Source: Candidatus Gallimonas merdae (GTDB lineage: Bacteria > Bacillota > Clostridia > Christensenellales > Borkfalkiaceae). From it: 38,718 nt of DNA. Both the position numbers and the translations under genes were made by a program. The notes under the pieces are model-generated. The model searched no databases, was not told the DNA's origin, and worked only from the letters and a program-made list of their open reading frames with translations. The DNA lies in contig CAJFRT010000035.1 of NCBI GenBank assembly GCA_904419525.1, positions 1-38,718 of the forward strand. Direction: 5' to 3'. Shown here piece by piece: positions 1 through 8,496 of the stretch. Numbering within the stretch: position 1 is the first letter of the stretch; the number at the start of each line of letters is the position of its first letter.

Positions 1-21
1 AATGTTCCAACTTTGAGATTT
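1..21. repeat. Left copy of 21-bp inverted repeat, hsdS switch
   Basis: These bases are the exact reverse complement of positions 3358-3378, inside the 5' end of the expressed hsdS. Both copies encode the peptide NVPTLRF in their own reading direction. Beyond the repeat the two sequences drift apart. The repeat may extend further left, but the window edge cuts it. Identical inverted 5' ends of hsdS genes are the usual crossover sites in Type I specificity inversions. Confidence 0.9.
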
Positions 22-1161
22 GCAGAATATACAGATGAATGGCACAAACATGCGTTGTCAGACTTCGTAACTCGTATTAAACGCAGGAATAAAAGCAACG
101 AATCGTCATTACCGTTGACTATATCGGCACAATATGGGCTTGTAGACCAAATAACTTTTTTTAACAAGACTGTTGCAAGCGTCGATTTGTCGGGATATTA
201 TCTGCTTTACAATGGCGATTTCGCATACAACAAAAGTTATTCCAACGACTATGCTTGGGGTGCTGTAAAGCGTTTGGATAAATACGAAAAAGGTTGTTTG
301 TCAAGCCTATACTTTGTTTTTCGCCCAACAGACAAAGTTGATTCCGATTACCTTACTCATTATTTTGAAACAAGTAAATGGCACAAGGGTATTTCGGATA
401 TCGCAGGTGAAGGAGCAAGAAATCATGGTCTATTAAATATGGCGGTTGACGATTATTTTGCAACAAAACACTACCTTCCGTCATTATCGGAACAGAAGAA
501 AATAGCCTGTTTTTTAAATCTAATAACGAAACGTATTGAGATACAAAACAAAATCATTGAGGATTTGAAGGTCTTAAAGAAAGAACTTTGTAATAAGGTT
601 TTCAGCAAGGGCTCTTTCGTTAGGCTTGGTGTTCTTATCGAAGAAGTAACCACAAGAAACAAGTTTAATACCTACGATAATGTTTTGTCTGTCAGCAACA
701 AAATGGGATTTATTAAACAATCCGAGCAATTTGAAGATAGAACAGTGGCAAGTGAAAATAAAAGCAATTACAAGGTCGTTACGGAAGGTTGCTTTGCTTA
801 TAACCCTGCAAGAATCAACGTCGGTTCAATTGCCTTGTTGTCAACATATAAAATCGGCATAATAAGTCCTATGTATGTTTGTTTTAAGACAAAAAGCTCT
901 CTTGATTCAGAGTATTTGAATTTTTACTTTCAATCTAATGTATTTTACAAAGAATTGCAGCAAAAATTAGAAGGTAGTGTTCGACAATGCCTTACGTATG
1001 AAAACATGTGTGAAATCCGTATTCCTTATGTCAGTATTGAAGAGGAAAAAGAAATCGCTACTGTCTTAAAAAAATTTGTAACAATGATAGCAACCGAAGA
1101 AAAATACCTTAAAGTTTTGCAAAAGCAAAAATCTTATTTTCTCAATGCTATGTTTATATGA
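1..1161 (+). CDS. hsdS: Type I restriction specificity subunit HsdS, probably silent copy (5' partial)
   Basis: This encodes 386 residues of a two-TRD Type I specificity subunit, the part of the complex that reads the DNA target. The frame is open from base 1 and begins with NVPTLRF, which matches residues 9-15 of the expressed HsdS at 2278-3402, so about eight residues and the start codon are lost to the window edge. It shows TRD1, a central conserved helix (LPSLSEQKKIACFL then EIQNKIIEDLKVLKKELC), TRD2 and a C-terminal helix ending in QKQKSYFLNAMFI. It is oriented opposite to the hsdR-hsdM-hsdS operon, so unless a promoter lies to the left it is an archive copy. Inversion at the 21-bp repeat would bring it into expression behind hsdM. 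Function by family is confident; silence is inferred. Confidence 0.85.
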   Translation, partial: NVPTLRFAEYTDEWHKHALSDFVTRIKRRNKSNESSLPLTISAQYGLVDQITFFNKTVASVDLSGYYLLYNGDFAYNKSYSNDYAWGAVKRLDKYEKGCLSSLYFVFRPTDKVDSDYLTHYFETSKWHKGISDIAGEGARNHGLLNMAVDDYFATKHYLPSLSEQKKIACFLNLITKRIEIQNKIIEDLKVLKKELCNKVFSKGSFVRLGVLIEEVTTRNKFNTYDNVLSVSNKMGFIKQSEQFEDRTVASENKSNYKVVTEGCFAYNPARINVGSIALLSTYKIGIISPMYVCFKTKSSLDSEYLNFYFQSNVFYKELQQKLEGSVRQCLTYENMCEIRIPYVSIEEEKEIATVLKKFVTMIATEEKYLKVLQKQKSYFLNAMFI

Positions 1162-1176
1162 ACATAGCATTGAGAA
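1139..1176. repeat. Inverted repeat at convergent hsdS 3' ends
   Basis: Two perfect 16-bp arms (1139-1154 and 1161-1176) surround a 6-bp centre. The arms are the codons for the shared C-terminal ending LNAMFI of two converging hsdS reading frames, which overlap at 1154-1161. The symmetry therefore comes from the coding repeat, but it could also be a crossover site or act as a transcription barrier. Confidence 0.8.
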
Positions 1177-1740
1177 GGTGCTTTTTCTGTGCCTGTAACG
1201 CGGTTTTATATTTTTCTTCTACTGTTATTTTAGATGAAATAGCGTTAAGAACATTTAATACTCGTTCTTGTTCTTTTATCGAAGGCAAATACAACGGCAA
1301 CGTGGCTATTTCTGAAATGTAGTGTCGTTTATGCTCGTTTGTAGTTAGATTAAGAAATAAAAGGTATTCATAAAAGTATCTTAATTCGATAAATCGTTTA
1401 GCTTTTAAAATTTTAATTGCAGATGACTTTACCTTAAAAGGAAAATCTACATATTTGAAATCAAGAGTAAAGTCATCAAAAATAATACAGTCAGATTTAT
1501 CGTATATACCATCCTTTTCGTTCGTATAACCGAGAAAAAATGCCTTATTTGCAGTTAATACCGGCGTTTCCCCGTCTACAATATACTTATCAGAATTGAC
1601 AATATAACTTGTAGGTTGCTCATAATCAATGACGTCTTTAATTTTGCAATTAGGCTCTTTGCCGTTTGTCAAGCGACTAATTAAAAAACTATTAAGTTCT
1701 TTCAATGATGATCGATAATCTCTAATTAAAGGAATTAGAG
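1154..1740 (-). pseudogene. Silent half-hsdS cassette (one TRD plus C-terminal helix)
   Basis: This minus-strand frame holds only the second half of an HsdS: a helix-like stretch (LKELNSFLISRL), one target recognition domain and the C-terminal conserved helix with the ending QAQKKHLLNAMFI. The frame stays open up to 1825, but upstream of about 1740 it runs through the opposite-strand cassette and loses HsdS character. There is no ribosome binding site or start codon in a sensible place. It sits head to head with the plus-strand cassette at 1719-2285, joined at the palindrome 1720-1740. I read it as a stored TRD that recombination can graft onto an expressed hsdS, not as an independent gene. 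An expressed half-S protein is possible but unsupported. Confidence 0.7.
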
Positions 1741-2285
1741 AACGAGTCGTAAGTGGTAGTTGGCAATGGAAAAAACTTGATGAATTGATACAAGAAGGCG
1801 TTGTTCGGTTGAATCGGGGAAACATTATTCCAAAGCACCAAAAAGATAATACATATAAATACCCCGTATATTCTTCATCAACTCAAAATAATGGATTGAT
1901 GGGTTATAACAATACCTATATGTTTGACAAAGAATTGATAACGTGGTCTATTGATGGCGGCGGAAATTTCTTTTATCGCAAAAAGCATAAGTTTAACGTT
2001 ACAAATGTTTGCGGCATAATGCAAGTCGATGAAAACGTTTACTCTTATAGATTTATAGCGGAAATGCTGACATATCAGCACTCGAAAATGAAGTTTGATT
2101 ATCAATCAAAGGCTCACCCGAGTGTTATTTCTTCATTATACTCATTGCCTTGTTTGCCTATTTTGGAGCAAAATTCTTATTGTCAGTTATTTGTTGCTTT
2201 GGATAGAAAAATGCAAATCGAGCAATACGGTCTAAACAAATTAAAAGAGCAGAAAAAATATCTGCTCTCAAAAATGTTTATATAA
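1719..2285 (+). pseudogene. Silent half-hsdS cassette (one TRD plus C-terminal helix)
   Basis: From the stop codon at 1716 the plus frame reads SLIKGIRERV, then a TRD starting near SGSWQWKKLDEL, then LEQNSYCQLFVALDRKMQ and the C-terminal ending EQKKYLLSKMFI. LIKGIRERV matches LIKGLCDRV in the central helix of the expressed HsdS, and 12 bp are identical there (1722-1733 against 2806-2817, inverted). It therefore begins exactly at the HsdS mid-gene junction and lacks TRD1 and a start. A TTG at 1785 is the first possible start but would cut into the TRD. I read it as a donor of an alternative second TRD for the expressed gene. Confidence 0.72.
1720..1740. repeat. Palindromic junction between two TRD cassettes
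   Basis: The arms CTCTAATT (1720-1727) and AATTAGAG (1733-1740) flank a 5-bp centre. The plus strand contains CTAATTAAAGGA (1722-1733), which is found inverted at 2806-2817 in the central helix of the expressed hsdS. This is the best candidate for an internal crossover site that swaps the second TRD. Confidence 0.65.
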
Positions 2286-2290
2286 ACATT
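2273..2290. repeat. 18-bp perfect palindrome at convergent hsdS ends
   Basis: AATGTTTATATAAACATT reads the same on both strands. It spans the stop codons of the plus-strand half cassette (ends 2285) and the minus-strand expressed hsdS (ends 2278), both of which encode a terminal MFI. Its symmetry means an inversion of the segment between the mid-gene sites leaves both 3' ends intact. Confidence 0.85.
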
Positions 2291-3402
2291 GATTTTAGAA
2301 GAAATGTTTTTTGCTTTTGTAGAGCTGAAAGCATTTCTTTTTCTGTTTCGACTTTTGTTTCGTAACAGGAAAGCGTTTTATTAATCTTTTCTCGTAGGGT
2401 TGCCTCGGGATAATAAATTTGTTCGTTTGAGTAATCCTTGAAATAAATATGCGGAATACCTGAACCAACTTTATATTTATCAAAATCCACGGCGAGCAGT
2501 GCAAAATACAAAAACTTTGCATCGTTTACGTCATTAGGAATTAGGACGACAGAAGTCCCAATAACGGAGTACTTTCCAGAGGCAAATTGAACTTTTCCAG
2601 CATTAGATCCATCTTTTAATACTAAAATACCGCTTTCCTTAAACTGGTATTTATCAATAGTGGCAATTACTCCGCTTGCGCCAAAGACTTTGTATTCACC
2701 ATCACGGTATTTGGCAATATTACTTTCTTGCAATGTGGAAGTTCTGCATTTTACCAGATCCGACAAACGAATTGATTTATTATGTCGAAAAACTCTATCG
2801 CAAAGTCCTTTAATTAGGGTTTCATACTTGCTAATGATTTTGTTTTGGACTTCTATCTTCCTGTCAATCGCGGACAAAAATGTAGCAATTTCCGTTTGTT
2901 CTTCGATACTTGGAACGGCACATTTTGTTTTTTTGATTTCACTATTAGAGATTTCAAGAAATGTTGAACCTGACGCATATTTGATAAAATGCCGTTTTTG
3001 TGTCTGTGCTAAATAATAAAGAAATTCATTATTTATGCCTTTTTTAGGTATTAAATTTTGAAATCCTTGATTTGTAGTGCAATCTTTTTGTGTAATGGAG
3101 CATTCTCCGACAGTGGCTCGGCTGCTCAACAAAATACTCCCTGCTGGCAATATTTTTGCACTTGATTTTTGTAAGCCAAGTTGTGAAATTGTCCGGATAC
3201 TTGAAGAAACGTATTTTGAATGTCCAACTTCTGTCGGTGTAAACCATTGAATATCTCCATTCCAAAGCGTAGAATCTGTTGTATCTGGTGTTCCACCACC
3301 AACAACTTCCGCAATGTCCGATAACCGTTTTATAGACCAGTCATCTCTAAATTGCCTAAATCTCAAAGTTGGAACATTTGGGGCATTTTTATCTCTTTTC
3401 AT
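2278..3402 (-). CDS. hsdS: Type I restriction specificity subunit HsdS, expressed copy
   Basis: This 374-residue protein is the specificity subunit that binds the bipartite target and holds HsdM and HsdR together. TRD1 covers roughly residues 20-155. It is followed by the central conserved segment (PSIEEQTEIATFLSAIDRKI, then NKIISKYETLIKGLCDRVF), TRD2 at about 205-340 and the C-terminal helix ending QKTFLLKSMFI. The start is ATG at 3402, ten bases after GGAGG. It is the last gene of the minus-strand operon, right after the hsdM remnant. The 5' end carries the 21-bp inverted repeat (3358-3378) and the middle carries a 12-bp repeat (2806-2817), so both TRDs can in principle be exchanged by inversion with the downstream silent copies. 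Family assignment is confident. Confidence 0.93.
   Translation of the reverse strand: MKRDKNAPNVPTLRFRQFRDDWSIKRLSDIAEVVGGGTPDTTDSTLWNGDIQWFTPTEVGHSKYVSSSIRTISQLGLQKSSAKILPAGSILLSSRATVGECSITQKDCTTNQGFQNLIPKKGINNEFLYYLAQTQKRHFIKYASGSTFLEISNSEIKKTKCAVPSIEEQTEIATFLSAIDRKIEVQNKIISKYETLIKGLCDRVFRHNKSIRLSDLVKCRTSTLQESNIAKYRDGEYKVFGASGVIATIDKYQFKESGILVLKDGSNAGKVQFASGKYSVIGTSVVLIPNDVNDAKFLYFALLAVDFDKYKVGSGIPHIYFKDYSNEQIYYPEATLREKINKTLSCYETKVETEKEMLSALQKQKTFLLKSMFI
3358..3378. repeat. Right copy of 21-bp inverted repeat, hsdS switch
   Basis: Exact reverse complement of bases 1-21. It codes for NVPTLRF at residues 9-15 of the expressed HsdS. Inversion between the two copies would exchange the complete two-TRD body of hsdS while keeping the ribosome binding site and first codons fixed. 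Confidence 0.9.
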
Positions 3403-3407
3403 TGTAA

Positions 3408-3461
3408 TTAGTCCTCCAAAATTCCAAGTTCTCTTAGATACTTGTTTATTTCCTCAGTAAT
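3408..3461 (-). pseudogene. Out-of-frame remnant of the hsdM C-terminus
   Basis: In the frame shifted relative to hsdM, these bases read ITEEINKYLRELGILED followed by TAA at 3408-3410, directly before the hsdS ribosome binding site. Type I HsdM proteins commonly end in a coiled helix of this kind (a KYLKELG-like ending). The hsdM frame itself stops at 3454 just after NDY, so this tail is separated from its gene by a frameshift and probably a deletion of some tens of codons. Confidence 0.6.
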
Positions 3462-4902
3462 CGTTGTTTTCAATTTCTTCCATAGTTGCCACGTGACAGA
3501 ACTTATCAACGTCTTTGCGCTCCACATAAGCGTTAACAATTCGGTCAATATCCTCGGAAGAAAGTTGGTTCATGTTCTTTCCGGGCGTGAAATACTTGCT
3601 TGCATCGATAAAACAGATATTGCCTGCGTTACCGTTACGATATTTGCGAAGAACGAGGCAGCATACAGGGATACCTGTTCCGTGGAAAAGGTTTGCGGGC
3701 AATCCGATTACGGCGTCCAAAACATTCAGGTCTTTAATCAAATATCTGCGGATAGTATCCTCACTACCGCCGCGGAACAAAACGCCGTGCGGAAGGAGAA
3801 CGGCAATACGTCCATCATCGTCCATGTGATATACCATATGTTCTACAAACGCGAAATCCGCTTTGCTTGAGGGAGCCAACTTTCCCGCTCCGCTGAAACG
3901 GGGATCGTCGAGGAAAGAAGACGCCGCAGACCACTTTGCCGAATACGGCGGGTTGGCAACCTGAACGGTAAATTTCGTTGTACCGAAATTGTCCTTTTCG
4001 AGCGTGTTGTCGTTGAACAAGTTGAAGTATTGATAGGGAACGTCGTGCATCAACATGTTCATGCGGGCAAGGTTGTAAGTCGTTCCGTTCAGCTCTTGTC
4101 CGTAATAATGTCCTACAGCATGTTCCGCTGTTCCGCCGTTGGCAATAACAGCTTTGCGGACTTCCAGAAGCATAGATGCTGAGCCGCAAGTGGGATCGCA
4201 TACGTTCTTAACGGACGTCAGCCCAACCGTAGCAAGTTTACTGCACAGTTCGGAAACGGCGCTTGGTGTGAAGAATTCGCCCCCCTTCTTGCCGCTGTCG
4301 GAAGCAAACAATCCGATCAAAATCATATATGCCGTTCCGAGAACATCAAATTGTGCGTCATCATAAGAAAATTCAATGTCATTGACGCGGTTGATGACCT
4401 TTGCGATTTGCTTCGTACGGTCGGAAACTTCCTTGCCCAAATCTTTATCTTTCAGATCCATAGCGTCAAAAATTCCGTCGAAGGCGGCCTCCGATTTCTG
4501 ACCGAGAGTAGATTGCTGAATAGAATCAATCGCCTTTTCAAGATAGTCAACCGAAAAAACTTTCCCGTCATACTTGCCAGCAATCATATTGACAATATAG
4601 CCGAAGCTGTATTCGGGGCGAATGATGTATCCGAGGTTATCAAGAGAATACTTGTCAAGAGCTGCAAGCAGTTCTTCATTTTTAGAAGCGAGCGCATCTG
4701 AATAGGTCATGCCGTCATTCTTGAGTATTTCTTCCATATACTTTTCCGTCTTTTCGGAAAGAAAACGGTAAAAGATAATACCAAGGATATAGTCCTTGAA
4801 TTTACTTGCGTCCATAGTGCCACGCAAATCGTTTGCAATAGCCCAAAGTTTGTTGGAAAGTTCCTGTGCTTGCTGTTTATGAAGTTGGATATCCGTTGCC
4901 AT
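3454..4902 (-). CDS. hsdM: Type I restriction system methyltransferase HsdM, C-terminally truncated
   Basis: This is the adenine-N6 DNA methyltransferase of the Type I system, using S-adenosylmethionine. Numbering from MATD, the N-terminal HsdM_N helical domain covers about 1-170, the SAM-binding motif DPTCGSA is at 236-242 and the catalytic NPPY at 317-320. The start is ATG at 4902, nine bases after a GGAG that overlaps the end of hsdR. The protein is 482 residues and ends EEIENNDY. In this family NDY is normally followed by NLN and a further stretch of about 40-60 residues that contacts HsdS. Here a stop follows at once and an out-of-frame tail remains (3408-3461). Catalytic motifs are intact, but assembly with HsdS may be impaired. 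A sequencing or assembly error is an alternative. Confidence 0.92.
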   Translation of the reverse strand: MATDIQLHKQQAQELSNKLWAIANDLRGTMDASKFKDYILGIIFYRFLSEKTEKYMEEILKNDGMTYSDALASKNEELLAALDKYSLDNLGYIIRPEYSFGYIVNMIAGKYDGKVFSVDYLEKAIDSIQQSTLGQKSEAAFDGIFDAMDLKDKDLGKEVSDRTKQIAKVINRVNDIEFSYDDAQFDVLGTAYMILIGLFASDSGKKGGEFFTPSAVSELCSKLATVGLTSVKNVCDPTCGSASMLLEVRKAVIANGGTAEHAVGHYYGQELNGTTYNLARMNMLMHDVPYQYFNLFNDNTLEKDNFGTTKFTVQVANPPYSAKWSAASSFLDDPRFSGAGKLAPSSKADFAFVEHMVYHMDDDGRIAVLLPHGVLFRGGSEDTIRRYLIKDLNVLDAVIGLPANLFHGTGIPVCCLVLRKYRNGNAGNICFIDASKYFTPGKNMNQLSSEDIDRIVNAYVERKDVDKFCHVATMEEIENNDY

Positions 4903-4906
4903 AATT

Positions 4907-7846
4907 TTATACTCCTTCTGCTCTGAATTTTTCATATTGTTCTTTTACAAATTCCTCAATTTCACTCGAGAGTTTTATCGTTTGTAGCAATCCGTAACCC
5001 TTTTGACTCAGACGTTTTCTGATGTCTTCAAGGCTTATTACGTGCTTGAACTGATATTCTGAGATAAAGAATCTGATTGTTTCAACATCGAGATTGGTTT
5101 CTTCGGCAAACATTTCGATGTCCATGTTCTGCTGCAGTACTTCAAATTCCTCGTATGCCTTAACGATGTCTTCGTCCGGTGACAGGTTGAAAAACTTTTC
5201 CGTTACGAATCGTTTTAGCATGTCTTGTTTTGCGCGTAGCCGTTCGTTGTCGGAACGCTCGATTTCTCTCAGAATCAAGTCGATCGACCGCTTCTTTTCG
5301 TTTTCGTCTTTCTTGATTACGTCTTTTAACAGGTTCAATATGTAAACGACGTTGATTTTATCCGTTCTGATAAGTTCGATGTTGAAGTCGATATCGACAA
5401 GAGTTGTCTTGACGTTTTTATCGCGTTCCTTCTTAACTAAATCGTAATAGTAGAGATACCACGATTTATAGCCCAAGAATTCGTCCTCATCCAAAATGGT
5501 TGCGATATCGCTCCACTCGAATTTAGAGAAAGTTTTTAACGTCGAAAGTGTTTGCGCTACCAAGCGGAATGATACAATAAACTTTCTCTGATCGTCTTCG
5601 GACTGCAATCTTCCGGCAATATCGTAAGACGGAGCAACGTTTCGCATGATAGCAACTCTGTCGGCATATTCCGCCACGTAATAATCATAGTTTTCAAGTA
5701 AATACGCGTTCGGATTTCCGTCCCCTGAAAATAGTTTTAACGCTTTGTCTTGCTCTTCTTTAATATTTCGGAACGTAATGATCTGCCCATACTGTTTCGT
5801 CTCCTTATAGATGCGGTTGGTGCGGCTATATGCTTGAACAAGGGAATGCCAGAACAAGGGCTTATCCAAATAAAGCGTATTAAGCGGCTTAGAGTCAAAT
5901 CCAGTGAGGAACATATTTACTACAAGCAGGATATCAATTTGCGGAAGTTCCTTTTGTTTGAGACGCTTGGCAATATCTTTTCTGTACGCATCAAACGTAT
6001 CGAGACTAAACGAAAGTTTTTCTTTATCGGTAGAGAACATTTCGTTGTAATCTTCAATGCATTTTTCCAAAAATTCTCTCGATTGCGGAGTGTCAGCGCC
6101 TTCATCCATATCCTCGTTTGCTGCATATGTAAAGATAGCGGCGATCCTCAGACCTTTATTATTCAGCTTCTTAAAAGCGCTATAATATTTTTGGAGGAGT
6201 GGAACGGATTGAATAGCAAAGAGAGAAGTATAAGTATCTGTGCCGATCTTAGTATGTTTTTCGTAATGCTCTAAAATATTGTTGGTAACAAGCTCTATTC
6301 GCTGTTGATCGCTGTATATGCTCGAAATATCAATGTTGTTGCGTTTGCAATATTCCTCTAAATTAAAGTTAGGATTATTGCTTTGCTCGTGAACGATACG
6401 TCTCACGGTCATATCGGCGGCATTTGTCGTAACAACGTTGAACGTGTTTTGATACTCAACGGAGAATTTCAGTACGTTACCGTCCGCAATCGCTTCTTTA
6501 ATTAGATACTTGTGTAAGCAGGCGTCCATAGTACCGGCATTAAAAATATCTGCCGTCGTTTGGCCGCTTGCCCCTTTGTTTTCTTCAAAAATTGGTGTTC
6601 CCGTAAAGCCGATGAAGTTTGCGTTCTGAAAGTTTCTGCGAATATCGCCATGCATTTTGCCAAATTGACTTCTATGGCACTCGTCGATGACAAACACACA
6701 TTTCTTTGTCTTATATGTCTCCATAATAGGCTTATATTTCTCATTTCGAAGTGCGCTTGCAAGCTTCTGAATGGTTGTGACAAGCATTTTTTCGCCACTG
6801 TTTTTCAGGCGCTTGATGAGCTCAAAGGTCGAGTCGGTGTTGTCTACGCAATTTTCCTCAAAGGAATTATATTCGTCAACTGTTTGATCGTCCAAGTCTT
6901 TGCGGTCGACCAAAAAGAAAACCTTATCAATTCTGCCATTGTCTCGAAGGAGGGAAGCACATTTGAAAGAGGTAAGCGTTTTCCCGGAACCTGTTGTATG
7001 CCAAACATAGCCGTTACGGTTTTCTTCCAACACCCGACGCAAAACCGCTTTCGTTGCATAGATCTGATACGGGCGCATTACAATTATATTTTTTATTGTA
7101 TCTTGCAACACGGTATAGTCTGTTAACAGGGCGGTTATATTGAACTTGGTAAAGAAGTCATCTGTAAATTCGTTCAGTTGGTTGATACGCTCATTGTTCG
7201 CATCTGTCCAAAAGAAGGCGAGACTTTTCAATATAGCCTTATATGTACCGTCTGCATTCGTTTCATTTTCATTTGCAAAATACTTTGTTTGGATAGAGTT
7301 CGAAACGACGAAACACTGGATAAAGTGGAAAAGCCCTCTGAATGAGTATCTGCGATAACGGTTGATCTGATTGATAGCTTCATTGATCTCCACTCCGGGA
7401 CGTTTTAGCTCGATTTGAATAAGGGGCAATCCGTTAATAAGAACTGTGACGTCGTAACGATTTTTATAAATAACCTCGTTCATATGGTCTTTATCCATCG
7501 TTACTTGGTGAGTAACCTGATAAATGTTGCGATCTATATCTTTTGATAAAAACTCAATATAGATGCGTTTGCCGTTATCAAGCTCCAACACCTGTTTATC
7601 CCGTAAAATTTTTGCCGAGTCATAAACGGTTTTGTTCTCAATTTGCGTGCGAAGTCGGTCAAATTCGGCGGTAGACAATTCAGAAATGCCCTTGCCTTTT
7701 ATAATCTCATCTTTGTTGAAAAGTTCAAGCTGAGCCTTGAAGTTCAACATAACTTCGGTGTAATTTTTTAATTCGATATATTTATACCCTATAGTCCCTA
7801 ATCTTTCGATAAAAAGATTTTCAACTTCATACTCGCTTTTTGCCAT
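4907..7846 (-). CDS. hsdR: Type I restriction endonuclease subunit HsdR
   Basis: This 979-residue protein is the ATP-driven translocase and nuclease of the Type I complex. The N-terminal HSDR_N nuclease fold has D132 and the E146-x-K148 pair within IQIELKRPG. The SF2 helicase domains show the Walker A segment TTGSGKT near 286-291, DECH near 385-388 and GFTGTP shortly after. A helical C-terminal region follows. I place the start at ATG 7846 because GGAG lies seven bases upstream; a start six codons earlier at 7864 has no better signal. The gene overlaps the preceding half-HsdS gene by 20 bp and ends 4 bp before hsdM, so the genes are translationally coupled in one operon. Length and motifs are normal for the family. 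Confidence 0.95.
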   Translation of the reverse strand: MAKSEYEVENLFIERLGTIGYKYIELKNYTEVMLNFKAQLELFNKDEIIKGKGISELSTAEFDRLRTQIENKTVYDSAKILRDKQVLELDNGKRIYIEFLSKDIDRNIYQVTHQVTMDKDHMNEVIYKNRYDVTVLINGLPLIQIELKRPGVEINEAINQINRYRRYSFRGLFHFIQCFVVSNSIQTKYFANENETNADGTYKAILKSLAFFWTDANNERINQLNEFTDDFFTKFNITALLTDYTVLQDTIKNIIVMRPYQIYATKAVLRRVLEENRNGYVWHTTGSGKTLTSFKCASLLRDNGRIDKVFFLVDRKDLDDQTVDEYNSFEENCVDNTDSTFELIKRLKNSGEKMLVTTIQKLASALRNEKYKPIMETYKTKKCVFVIDECHRSQFGKMHGDIRRNFQNANFIGFTGTPIFEENKGASGQTTADIFNAGTMDACLHKYLIKEAIADGNVLKFSVEYQNTFNVVTTNAADMTVRRIVHEQSNNPNFNLEEYCKRNNIDISSIYSDQQRIELVTNNILEHYEKHTKIGTDTYTSLFAIQSVPLLQKYYSAFKKLNNKGLRIAAIFTYAANEDMDEGADTPQSREFLEKCIEDYNEMFSTDKEKLSFSLDTFDAYRKDIAKRLKQKELPQIDILLVVNMFLTGFDSKPLNTLYLDKPLFWHSLVQAYSRTNRIYKETKQYGQIITFRNIKEEQDKALKLFSGDGNPNAYLLENYDYYVAEYADRVAIMRNVAPSYDIAGRLQSEDDQRKFIVSFRLVAQTLSTLKTFSKFEWSDIATILDEDEFLGYKSWYLYYYDLVKKERDKNVKTTLVDIDFNIELIRTDKINVVYILNLLKDVIKKDENEKKRSIDLILREIERSDNERLRAKQDMLKRFVTEKFFNLSPDEDIVKAYEEFEVLQQNMDIEMFAEETNLDVETIRFFISEYQFKHVISLEDIRKRLSQKGYGLLQTIKLSSEIEEFVKEQYEKFRAEGV

Positions 7847-8423
7847 CTTTCGACTCCTTTTCATATATAATCATCAGTTGCTGCGCTAACACATCTGCTT
7901 TTTTGGCCTCTATGGAATGTGTTGTTCTATCACGTTGTCGTTTTAACTCATCTATCTTTCCGATTGTTCGTTGTGTTTCGATAGGAACCAATGTTACGTC
8001 AAAGCTTTTTAGCTTACTAAGCGGAATAATTGATACAGCTGTAGTGCCTTGCTGCATTTTTCTGATCTCTGCCTTATTGTTATTAATAAGCCAACACAAA
8101 TAATACGGATCAAGCAAATTGGTATCTTTTATTCGTATAATAGCCAAATTAGAAAGGATCAGCCTGTTTGCACGCTTATTGTCAATGACGATTGCCTTTC
8201 CGGAACTTAGTCCTACGACGACATCTTTATTTTGTGTTAGCGAATATGTATTGAGCTTATCGCCTTGAACAACAATATGCTTTTCAACAGGAAGATCATC
8301 CGACACATTAGCAATATAATTAAGTTCTTGCATTGTTATCGTTTCAATGGATACACCTTCTGAAACTTCTATCCTTGTAGGTATGTTCCCTTGTATAATG
8401 CTTGCCAGTTGTTTTAATTCCAC
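7827..8423 (-). CDS. Single-TRD HsdS-like specificity protein
   Basis: This is the first gene of the restriction-modification operon. It encodes about 198 residues resembling one half of an HsdS: one TRD (about 1-145, including NKAEIRKMQQGTTAVSIIPL) and one C-terminal helix (PIETQRTIGKIDELKRQRDR). Half-size S proteins can work as dimers, so it could form an alternative specificity complex with the same HsdM and HsdR, or modulate it. I prefer GTG at 8423, about ten bases after AAAGGA; the ATG at 8432 lies only one base from that sequence. Its 3' end overlaps hsdR by 20 bp. It lacks the NVPTLRF and MFI signatures of the invertible copies, so it is a different lineage and is not part of the switch. 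Confidence 0.8.
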   Translation of the reverse strand: MELKQLASIIQGNIPTRIEVSEGVSIETITMQELNYIANVSDDLPVEKHIVVQGDKLNTYSLTQNKDVVVGLSSGKAIVIDNKRANRLILSNLAIIRIKDTNLLDPYYLCWLINNNKAEIRKMQQGTTAVSIIPLSKLKSFDVTLVPIETQRTIGKIDELKRQRDRTTHSIEAKKADVLAQQLMIIYEKESKDGKKRV

Positions 8424-8457
8424 GTTACACATATCCTTTTTTGAAATTTACATAAAT

Positions 8458-8486
8458 ATCATACATCGGAAAATTTATTTTGTCAA
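8458..8486 (-). promoter_or_regulatory. Promoter of the hsdS'-hsdR-hsdM-hsdS operon
   Basis: On the minus strand TTGACA (8481-8486) is separated by 17 bp from TATGAT (8458-8463). The expected transcript start is about 8450, giving a leader of roughly 25 bases. An 18-bp palindrome lies just upstream. Confidence 0.88.
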
Positions 8487-8496
8487 GTGCTTTTAT

